Shown one piece after another: positions 1 through 5,407 of a stretch of 7,490 nucleotides of DNA. Source of the DNA: Galbitalea sp036495225 (GTDB lineage Bacteria > Actinomycetota > Actinomycetes > Actinomycetales > Microbacteriaceae); assembly GCA_036495225.1 (NCBI GenBank), contig DASXNG010000042.1:1-7490 (forward strand). The letters run 5' to 3'. The notes under the pieces are model-generated. The model was not told the DNA's origin and did no database searches. It was given only the letters and a program-made list of their open reading frames with translations. The translations under genes were made by a program, and so were the position numbers. Each line of letters begins with the position of its first letter. The stretch's first letter is position 1.

Positions 1-1140
1 GATCGGCTTTGGGTCGCCGATCAGTTCGCCGCGGGCCCTCAGCAGTTCGACAATCGCGGCCTTGGCGCTGAACACGGTCTTGCCCGCGAGCTCCGCATAC
101 GCGGCCTTTGCTTCGGGCGTGGCGATGACATCAGGAGCGTCGGCGAGGATGCGGCCGTCAGCGCCGATGATTGTGCGGTTCGGCAGGCTCAGCTCGCGCC
201 ACCACACGACGTCGGTCACATCGCCGAACGTACAGATCATGGCGATGCCCGATCCCTTGTCCTTCTGAGCGAGGTGGTGAGCGACCACGGGAACCTCGAC
301 GCCGAAAACGGGCGTGGTCACGGTCGTTCCAAAGAGCGACTGGTAGCGCTCGTCATCCGGATGCGCGACAACGGCAACACAAGCGGCCAACAGTTCGGGG
401 CGGGTCGTCTCGATCACGAGGTCCGAGCCATCCGGCTTATGGAATGTGATCGCGTGGTACGCGGCCGGCTGCTCCTTGTCTTCGAGCTCCGCCTGCGCGA
501 CGGCGGTGCGGAACGTGACATCCCACAGAGTTGGGGCGTCGTCCTGGTAGGCCTCGCCGCGTGCAACATTGCGCAGGAATGCGCGCTGCGCGGCGACCTG
601 GGCCTCGTCGCCGATGGTGCGGTAGCTCTGGCTCCAGTCGACCGACAGCCCGAGGTTGCGCCAGAGCGCCTCGTACTGCTTCTCGTCTTCGACGGTCAGT
701 TTTTCGCACAGCTCGATGAAGTTGCGCCGAGAGATCGGCACCTGGTCTGCGGCCTTGGTCGACGCGTTGTCGCCGCCGTCGATCGGAGGAACGAACGAAG
801 CGTCGTAGGGGAGCGAGGGGTCGCAGCGCACCCCGTAGTAGTTCTGCACCCGACGCTCAGTCGGCAGCCCGTTGTCGTCCCAGCCCATCGGGTAGAACAG
901 GGTCTTGCCGCGCATCCGCTGGTAGCGGGCGATGAGGTCCATGTGTGTGTAGCTGAAGACGTGCCCGATGTGCAGGCTGCCTGACGCCGTTGGCGGGGGA
1001 GTGTCGATCGAGAAGATGTTCGCACGCGTTGCCCCGGTGCGATCGAATCGGTAAGTACCCTGGGTTTCCCACTGCCTGCCCCACTTGCTTTCGAGCCCTT
1101 CGAGGGCCGGCTTGTCTGGGATGGCAGACGCGTCAGTCAT
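1..1140 (-). CDS. valS: Valyl-tRNA synthetase, N-terminal 380 residues (3' end beyond window)
   Basis: Class I aminoacyl-tRNA synthetase that charges tRNA-Val in the cytoplasm. My translation from the ATG at 1140 is open to the window edge. It begins MTDASAIPDKPALEGLESKW and carries the ATP-binding motif PPPTASGSLHIGH (HIGH at residues 57-60) and the segment GWDDNGLPTERRVQ near residues 87-99. The CP1 editing-domain signature TTRPELL is at 245-251, followed by GSGIAMICTFGD near 297-307. The KMSKS loop, anticodon-binding domain and C-terminal coiled coil would lie outside the window. Full-length ValS is roughly 850-950 residues, so under half is present. The start is supported by GGAG six bases upstream and by family alignment. 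The GWDDNGLPTE segment is of the archaeal-like ValS kind, in contrast to the GTDHAGIAT of E. coli-type enzymes. Isoleucyl- or leucyl-tRNA synthetase are the nearest alternatives, but the motif set fits ValS best. Confidence 0.95.
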   Translation of the reverse strand, partial: MTDASAIPDKPALEGLESKWGRQWETQGTYRFDRTGATRANIFSIDTPPPTASGSLHIGHVFSYTHMDLIARYQRMRGKTLFYPMGWDDNGLPTERRVQNYYGVRCDPSLPYDASFVPPIDGGDNASTKAADQVPISRRNFIELCEKLTVEDEKQYEALWRNLGLSVDWSQSYRTIGDEAQVAAQRAFLRNVARGEAYQDDAPTLWDVTFRTAVAQAELEDKEQPAAYHAITFHKPDGSDLVIETTRPELLAACVAVVAHPDDERYQSLFGTTVTTPVFGVEVPVVAHHLAQKDKGSGIAMICTFGDVTDVVWWRELSLPNRTIIGADGRILADAPDVIATPEAKAAYAELAGKTVFSAKAAIVELLRARGELIGDPKPI

Positions 1141-1146
1141 GGAAAT

Positions 1147-1150
1147 CTCC
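1147..1150 (-). promoter_or_regulatory. Ribosome binding site of valS
   Basis: Read on the minus strand, GGAG lies six bases before the ATG at 1140. This is near-ideal Shine-Dalgarno spacing and fixes the valS start. Further upstream an AT-rich patch (CATATATC on the minus strand, 1163-1156) could hold a -10 box, but I see no properly spaced -35 partner. A TTGACT at 1177-1172 is only about 10 bases away, which is too close. Whether valS has its own promoter or is read through from the hydrolase gene is therefore open. Confidence 0.65.
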
Positions 1151-1164
1151 GATTCGATATATGC

Positions 1165-1189
1165 GGCACCGAGTCAAAGTTGAGGTGCC
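1165..1189. repeat. Nested inverted repeat between the hydrolase gene and valS
   Basis: The outer arms GGCACC (1165-1170) and GGTGCC (1184-1189) are exact reverse complements. Between them lies a second small inverted repeat, TCAA (1174-1177) and TTGA (1180-1183), adjoining the right arm but offset by GAG from the left arm. It sits in the 87-base gap after the hydrolase stop codon. On the minus strand it is not followed by a T run, so it is not a canonical intrinsic terminator. It could be a weak or U-less terminator, a processing hairpin, or an operator in the valS leader. A 6-base arm can also arise by chance in GC-rich DNA. Confidence 0.35.
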
Positions 1190-1227
1190 TGAGTGTGGGG
1201 TTGTCCGTCGATTCTACCCGGCGCCTC

Positions 1228-2688
1228 TCAGGCCGCAGCGACCGCGTTCGCCTCCGCGACCGATTTCAGAAGGGCTGCACTCTTCTTCGGATGCCTCGCC
1301 TGCGTCTTGTAGTCGACCGCGACGATGCCCCAGCGCTGGGTGTAACCCTCCGCCCATTCGAAGTTGTCGAGCAGCGACCAGACGTAGTAACCCTCGAGGG
1401 GAACACCGTCGTCGATGGCGCGAGCCGCCTGCTGAAAGTGCTTGCGCAGGAACGAGACGCGGTAGGGGTCGTTCGTGGTGAGCTCCGCGGTCGGGTCTGG
1501 CATGCCGTTCTCTGTGATGACGAGCGGGATGGGCGCATAGTCACGCTTCAGCCGGGTGAGCAGGTCGTACAGGCCCTGCGGGTAGATCTGCTGCCACGTC
1601 GCATCCGAAACTGGGTGAATGACGACCTGAATGCCGTTGGAGTCGATGCCGGAGACGCCGTAGTACTGCACCGCCAGCAGGTCATTCTTAGCGGAGATGA
1701 TCTCCAGATCGCCGGGATGGATGTTGCTGAAGAAGGCCGTCGACCCGAGCTGGATCTGTCCGGGAAGCCCGCCGACCGCATCGGTCGGGTACTTGCCGAG
1801 CAGCACCGGGTCGAGGAAGAGCCGGTTCTCGACGCCGTCGGCGTGCTTTGCCGCCTGCTTTGCCTCGGCGCTGATCGGGTACACCGGCATGAGGTTGAGC
1901 GCGATCCCGATGCGACCTTTCGCGCCGCTCGCGCGGAATTTCTTCACCGCGAGTCCGTGCGCGAGCAGCTGGTGGTGCACGGCAGCCCCGGCAAGGCTGC
2001 CGTCCTGAAGCCCCGGCGCGTGCACGCCGTTGCCATAGCCGTTGTACGCCGTGGTCTTCGGTTCGTTGATCGTGAACCAGTCGGCGTCGATGTCTCCAAA
2101 CGCGTGGAACAGGATGTCTGCATACTCGGCGAACGCGTACGCGGTCTGCCTGTTGGCCCAGCCGCCGTCATCCTGAAGCGGCTGGGGAAGGTCCCAGTGG
2201 TATATGGTGATGGCCGGTTTGATGCCGCGCGCGACCAGCCCCTCTAGCAGTGCCCGATAGTGTGCGATGCCCTTCTGGTTGGTCGCGCCAGTTCCGAGCG
2301 GCACGACGCGGGGCCAGGCGATCGAGAACCGGTACGACTTCAGGCCGAGGCTATTCACGAGGTCGAGGTCTTGTCCCCACCGCCGGTACTGATCGGCGGC
2401 GGGATCACCCGTGCTGCCATCGACGATCCTGCCGGGGAGGGCCGCAAAGGTGTCCCAGATGGAGGCGCCGCGACCATCGGCCTTCGTCGATCCTTCGACC
2501 TGGTAGGCGGATGTCGCTGCACCCCAGGTGAATCCGCGGGGAAATCGCATGGGAGTGCTGGGCGGCTTCCACACAACCGACGGACGAATCGGCGTGCAGG
2601 CCGCGAGTGCGGCAAGCGCGAACGTGCCCAACGCGCCAAGTTGGAGCACCTGGCGGCGGCTCATCCTGGGCTGTCGGCGCGCGGTCAC
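1228..2688 (-). CDS. Exported family 1 glycoside hydrolase (beta-glucosidase-like), Tat-type lipoprotein
   Basis: Retaining GH1 enzyme that hydrolyses beta-glucosides or related beta-glycosides. Using the GTG at 2688 it has 486 residues, normal for GH1 plus a signal peptide. The N-terminus has a twin-arginine motif (SRRQVLQ, residues 10-16), a hydrophobic stretch (15-29) and a lipobox LAAC ending at Cys31, so the enzyme is probably exported folded and lipid-anchored outside the membrane. The (beta/alpha)8 core starts at FTWGAATSAYQVEG (residues 53-66). The acid/base is Glu209 in FTINEP, the nucleophile Glu393 in ITENG, and the substrate-pocket segment LLDNFEWAEGY is at 439-449. All key residues are intact. 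The GTG overlaps the TGA of the upstream gene as GTGA, suggesting translational coupling; an ATG at 2664 would also keep the signal. The open frame continues upstream to 2967, but that part lies inside the neighbouring gene and does not look like GH1. Substrate specificity (glucose, galactose, disaccharide) cannot be read from sequence alone. Confidence 0.93.
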   Translation of the reverse strand: MTARRQPRMSRRQVLQLGALGTFALAALAACTPIRPSVVWKPPSTPMRFPRGFTWGAATSAYQVEGSTKADGRGASIWDTFAALPGRIVDGSTGDPAADQYRRWGQDLDLVNSLGLKSYRFSIAWPRVVPLGTGATNQKGIAHYRALLEGLVARGIKPAITIYHWDLPQPLQDDGGWANRQTAYAFAEYADILFHAFGDIDADWFTINEPKTTAYNGYGNGVHAPGLQDGSLAGAAVHHQLLAHGLAVKKFRASGAKGRIGIALNLMPVYPISAEAKQAAKHADGVENRLFLDPVLLGKYPTDAVGGLPGQIQLGSTAFFSNIHPGDLEIISAKNDLLAVQYYGVSGIDSNGIQVVIHPVSDATWQQIYPQGLYDLLTRLKRDYAPIPLVITENGMPDPTAELTTNDPYRVSFLRKHFQQAARAIDDGVPLEGYYVWSLLDNFEWAEGYTQRWGIVAVDYKTQARHPKKSAALLKSVAEANAVAAA

Positions 2689-3395
2689 CGGTGGTGAGCC
2701 CTCACTGTCACGACCCAGGTTTCGCTGATGTGAGTGCCGTTGGCGTCGACGAGCGTCATCGTGAAGGTGTTGCTCGACTGCTGGCAGTTGTACACAAGGG
2801 GATTCGGGAAGTCGCGCTGGTCGCCGGATAACGGGATCTGCATGCCGCCAGCATCCGCGGCATCCGAGTTGCCTGCAGCGACCCACACCGACACGGCGTT
2901 CTGTGTCGCCCACGAGACTTGCACCGGTGGTCCAGAGCCTTGGTCCTTGCCGCCATGGAAGTCGCATCCCGCCTGCTGCAGCCGCGGCGTGACTGCGACG
3001 AATGAGCCAGCAGCGGCGGGAGGCGTAGTCGGATCGGGAGTTGGAGTTGCGCTCGGCGTGTTGCTCGGCGCGGGCGAGTTGCTTGTGGATGTCGTGTTCG
3101 ACGGCGTCGGTACTGTCGACGACGATCCGTTTTCCGCGAGAAGAACGATGAGTACGACAATTGCCGCGCCCACGAGAATGGCAAGGATCACGAACGCGAT
3201 CAGAGGCCCGCGCGAGCCCGGCTTTTTGCGCGGCCGGCTCGGCCCGGAGGTCCAGGAGCTCGCCTGCCCGGCAGCGACGGTTGGTGCTGTTTGCGACGCT
3301 GGAGGCTCGGCGCCAGCCGCAGGCATGGGCACGGTTGGTGTTGGCTGCGGTTTGTCGACCGGGTCAAAGCGCTCCGTTGGGGTGTCGTCGCTCAT
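2685..3395 (-). CDS. Single-pass membrane protein with Ser/Thr/Pro stalk and Ig-like outer domain
   Basis: I do not recognise a named family. The 236-residue protein has a Pro-rich cytoplasmic head (1-53) with a short basic cluster RPRKKPGSR just before the membrane. One strongly hydrophobic helix follows (about 64-87), then a stalk of Ser, Thr, Pro and Asn (about 90-128). The C-terminal domain (131-236) has alternating beta-strand patterns such as VQVSWAT, VSVWVAA, FTMTLVD and TWVVTVR, plus two cysteines (Cys144, Cys204) that could form a disulfide. The positive-inside rule places that domain outside the cell. It resembles an Ig/PKD-like fold by pattern only. The stop codon overlaps the start of the GH1 gene as GTGA, so the two are probably co-translated and may act together at the surface, for example in glycan binding or enzyme positioning; that role is inference. 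The ATG at 3395 lacks a strong Shine-Dalgarno sequence, and no clear promoter is visible on this strand. Confidence 0.8.
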   Translation of the reverse strand: MSDDTPTERFDPVDKPQPTPTVPMPAAGAEPPASQTAPTVAAGQASSWTSGPSRPRKKPGSRGPLIAFVILAILVGAAIVVLIVLLAENGSSSTVPTPSNTTSTSNSPAPSNTPSATPTPDPTTPPAAAGSFVAVTPRLQQAGCDFHGGKDQGSGPPVQVSWATQNAVSVWVAAGNSDAADAGGMQIPLSGDQRDFPNPLVYNCQQSSNTFTMTLVDANGTHISETWVVTVRAHHR

Positions 3396-3457
3396 GGTCC
3401 GAGCCTACGGGCGTGAGTTTGGACGGCGCCAATTGCGAATGAGACGGCTCTACCGAC

Positions 3458-3480
3458 TTGTGCTAGTTCAACTAGAACAA
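3458..3480. promoter_or_regulatory. 23-base palindromic operator, probable site of the adjacent GntR/YtrA repressor
   Basis: The left arm TTGTGCTAGTT and right arm AACTAGAACAA flank a central C at 3469. They pair at 10 of 11 positions; the only mismatch is G3462 against A3476. The site lies 12 bases upstream of the repressor ATG, overlaps the candidate -35 box and fills the spacer before the candidate -10 box. Dyads in this position are typical of autoregulated GntR/YtrA genes. It is also within the 97-base region shared with the divergent surface-protein operon. I found no second copy in the window. Confidence 0.72.
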
Positions 3481-3486
3481 TAGAGT
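3458..3486 (+). promoter_or_regulatory. Candidate promoter giving a leaderless gntR transcript
   Basis: TTGTGC (3458-3463) and TAGAGT (3481-3486) are separated by 17 bases. The -10 candidate fits the actinobacterial TANNNT pattern, while the -35 candidate matches only the TTG of TTGACA. The ATG begins six bases after the -10 box, about where transcription would start, and there is no purine-rich ribosome binding site before it. A leaderless mRNA is therefore the simplest reading. The operator covers both the -35 box and the spacer, so bound repressor should block RNA polymerase. Confidence 0.5.
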
Positions 3487-3492
3487 TTGATC

Positions 3493-3846
3493 ATGCTTCT
3501 CCGAGTCGACCCGGCATCTACCGTGCCGCTGTTCGAACAGCTGGCAGCATCCATCCGGATGGATGCGAGCCTCGGCACCCTGCGCGTGGGTGAACGGCTG
3601 CCCGCCGCACGTGACGTCGCCGCGTCGCTCGACGTCAACGTGCACACCGTGCTTCGCGCGTACCAGTTGCTTCGCGAAGAGGGCCTCGTCGATCTGCGAC
3701 CCGGCCGGGGCGCCGTCGTCACAGAGCGAGCCGCGAACTATGGCGAACTCGGCGAAGCGATACCGCGGCTGGTGGAGCGCGCGAAAGAACTCGGTGTCAG
3801 CGTGCACGCGCTGACCGCAATGATCCGACAGGAGTACACGTCATGA
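3493..3846 (+). CDS. GntR-family transcriptional regulator, YtrA subfamily
   Basis: Short DNA-binding repressor of 117 residues. A winged helix-turn-helix fills residues 10-77, with the family landmarks PLFEQLAASIR (12-22), GERLPAARDVAASLDVN (33-49), TVLRAYQLLREEGLV (52-66) and the wing RPGRGAVVTE (69-78). Only a short helical tail (about 80-117) follows. This lack of a large ligand domain marks the YtrA subfamily, which usually dimerises through the tail and controls its own operon. The ATG at 3493 is preferred over the in-frame TTG at 3487, because that TTG overlaps no ribosome binding site and would leave no room for the promoter. The gene ends in an ATGA overlap with the DUF1648 gene, so the membrane protein is its likely main regulatory target. 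The inducer is unknown. Confidence 0.92.
   Translation: MLLRVDPASTVPLFEQLAASIRMDASLGTLRVGERLPAARDVAASLDVNVHTVLRAYQLLREEGLVDLRPGRGAVVTERAANYGELGEAIPRLVERAKELGVSVHALTAMIRQEYTS
3830..3834 (+). promoter_or_regulatory. Ribosome binding site of the DUF1648 gene
   Basis: AGGAG inside the end of gntR lies eight bases before the ATG at 3843. It supports that start and independent ribosome entry in addition to coupling through the ATGA overlap. It contrasts with gntR itself, which has no such site. Confidence 0.7.
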
Positions 3847-4868
3847 GGTCCACCCATTCGGGATTCAGAGTGGTTCTGGTCGCGATCGTGATCCCGCTCG
3901 TCTTGACAGTGATCGCTCTGATCGTGAGCTTCAGCCTCGCGGCAGCGCTGCCAGCGAGCATCCCGACCCACTGGAACGTCAAGGGCGAAGTGGTTGGCTA
4001 CGGCTCGCCATATACGTACCCGATCATCATCGCTTCGGTCTGCCTGCCGTTCATCGCGATCTTTGGCGGCGTCGTCGTCCTCATGACGCACCGCTACCAA
4101 CTCACGATCATGGGCAAGATACTCGCCGTGATCAGCGTGTGGCTCGTCGTGTTTCTCAGCGTCGCAATGATCGGCGCGCTGCTGGCTACCCCTTCGATAA
4201 CCTCGGGGACCGTGCCGGGCTTCCGAGTCATAGGTTGGTCGCTTCTCGTGGCTTTCGTGGTGGCGGTCGCGGCAGCTGTCGGCGCCTGGTTTCTGCTCCC
4301 GCGCGCGGCACGGAGGACGCCAGGCCGAGCTCCCGCAGTTGCTCCGATCGTTCTGGGAGCAGGCGAACGAGCAACCTGGATTAGATCGACAGCGGCCAAC
4401 CCGAGGGTCATCCTGGCGCTCGTCGGAATCTTGCTCGTTGTGACTGCGGTCTGTACTTTCGTGGTCGTCCGCAGCGATGGCAAGGTCTGGCCGATTGTGA
4501 TCATCCCGATCCTCCTTATTTGCGTTGCGTTGACCAACCTGGCGTGGACCGTTCGCATCGATGACACCGGCGTGCGCGCGCGGAGCGCGCTGGGAATCCC
4601 AACGATCACGATTCGCCTCGCCGACATCGTGTCTGCAGACGTGCTCGAGGTGAACTCGTTTACGGAGTACGGCGGCTGGGGCTTTCGCTGGGGGTTCAAC
4701 GGACGGATGGGCGTCATCGTGCGCTCGGGGGAGGCTCTCGAGATTCGCCGGCGCAAGGGACTGTCGTTCGTGATCACGATTGACGATGCTGATTCCGCTG
4801 CCGCTCTCGTCAACAGCCTGATTGCTCGAACTGGCGCGGCCTCTTCTTCCAGCGCGAGCTCGGACTAG
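3843..4868 (+). CDS. DUF1648 six-helix membrane protein with PH-like C-terminal domain
   Basis: Integral membrane protein of 341 residues. The first helix (about 9-36) leads into the DUF1648 signature LPASIPTHWNVKGEVVGYGS (36-55), a motif shared with the SdpI immunity/signalling protein of Bacillus. Further helices lie near 58-81, 92-116, 127-152, 189-209 and 215-234. Residues 236-329 are soluble and beta-rich, with TVRIDDTGVRAR, ADIVSADVLEVNSFTEYGGW, GVIVRSGEALEI and FVITIDDADSAAALVNSLI. This pattern resembles bacterial PH-like domains that end many DUF1648 or membrane-anchored proteins. A Ser-rich tail closes the protein. It is the only downstream gene of the YtrA-type regulator, whereas classical YtrA operons carry ABC transporters. 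The true function is unknown; envelope-stress sensing, immunity to a toxic peptide, or control of the repressor are possibilities by analogy only. The gene's TAG overlaps the stop of the convergent gene. Confidence 0.88.
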   Translation: MRSTHSGFRVVLVAIVIPLVLTVIALIVSFSLAAALPASIPTHWNVKGEVVGYGSPYTYPIIIASVCLPFIAIFGGVVVLMTHRYQLTIMGKILAVISVWLVVFLSVAMIGALLATPSITSGTVPGFRVIGWSLLVAFVVAVAAAVGAWFLLPRAARRTPGRAPAVAPIVLGAGERATWIRSTAANPRVILALVGILLVVTAVCTFVVVRSDGKVWPIVIIPILLICVALTNLAWTVRIDDTGVRARSALGIPTITIRLADIVSADVLEVNSFTEYGGWGFRWGFNGRMGVIVRSGEALEIRRRKGLSFVITIDDADSAAALVNSLIARTGAASSSSASSD

Positions 4869-5407
4869 CCCCGATTGCGAAGTCGCGGCACCACGATCAG
4901 CACGACGAGCACGAGTAGCGCAATCGCGCCGGCGAGCCCAAAGAGTGGACTCGCGAGCTGTGCACCGGCGGTCGGGATGGCAAACACGCAAGTGACGACG
5001 ACGATCGCCTGCACGGGCAGCTCAACCAGCAGATACCGGCGCAGAACTCGGGCTAGAACGACGAGCTGGATGCGGCCGCGAGCGGGCAACCAGACCAGCA
5101 TCGCACCGAGTTCGTGCGTCGCGTGGATTGCAGCGACGGCAAGCACCACCCGCGGTATGGCGGGATGAGTTTCATAGGCGAGAACCGTGACAGCCAGAAG
5201 CACCATGAGCACCCAGCCGAGCTGCACGCGCCTCAGCACAACCATCAGCATGGCAGTGCAGAACGCGAGTGTCGCTGGCAGGTAGTCCGGTAGGAGGATC
5301 AGGCTTGAGCCGGCCAGAATCACGGTGATGCCCACCCGCACGACCCCGATGGGTAGATAGGGCCCAATCCCCGGATAGGGCGCCGGCAGTGCCAAACTGC
5401 CGCTCAT
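4865..5407 (-). CDS. Multi-pass membrane protein of the MoxR-DUF58 operon
   Basis: Unrecognised 180-residue hydrophobic protein. Likely helices are near residues 20-40, 44-58, 62-78, 84-108, 125-147 and 151-175, with basic loops such as LRR (58-60), PARGR (108-112) and RVLRR (120-124) suggesting cytoplasmic faces. It ends in RLRNRG. The ATG at 5407 overlaps the DUF58 stop as ATGA and has GAGG five bases upstream (5416-5413). The frame is open far upstream to 6076, but that section is out-of-frame reading of the DUF58 gene (Arg-rich, low-complexity) and is not part of the protein. In many actinobacteria MoxR-DUF58 pairs are followed by membrane proteins, so it may be the membrane partner of the complex; this is inference from position. 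Confidence 0.82.
   Translation of the reverse strand: MSGSLALPAPYPGIGPYLPIGVVRVGITVILAGSSLILLPDYLPATLAFCTAMLMVVLRRVQLGWVLMVLLAVTVLAYETHPAIPRVVLAVAAIHATHELGAMLVWLPARGRIQLVVLARVLRRYLLVELPVQAIVVVTCVFAIPTAGAQLASPLFGLAGAIALLVLVVLIVVPRLRNRG

Noticed and set aside
274..984. 236-codon open frame on the plus strand within valS
   Set aside because: Lies wholly opposite valS and shows no family motif; the valS translation is continuous through the same bases.
1141..1227. T-box riboswitch in front of valS
   Set aside because: The gap is only 87 bases, too short for a T-box, and no T-box-like conserved segment or antiterminator is visible.
1180..2247. 355-codon open frame on the plus strand opposite the GH1 gene
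   Set aside because: Antisense shadow of a high-GC gene; the translation shows no recognised domain, while the minus strand encodes a complete GH1 enzyme with all catalytic motifs.
2689..2967. Upstream extension of the GH1 reading frame to an ATG at 2967
   Set aside because: The added residues are Arg/Cys-rich and unlike GH1, overlap the upstream gene, and would bury the Tat-lipoprotein signal in the middle of the protein.
3061..3130. Short repetitive sequence in the stalk-coding region, considered as a DNA repeat
   Set aside because: It is codon-level low complexity for Ser/Thr/Pro in a linker, with no regular unit length or spacers; it is neither a tandem repeat of note nor a CRISPR array.
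2734..3483. 249-codon open frame on the plus strand opposite the stalked membrane protein
   Set aside because: Mirror of the low-complexity stalk on the other strand; it would also run through the operator/promoter region.
3738..4991. 417-codon open frame on the minus strand opposite gntR and the DUF1648 gene
   Set aside because: Highly charged, Arg/Asp/His-rich translation typical of antisense reading; it overlaps two clear genes on the plus strand and the end of a third gene.
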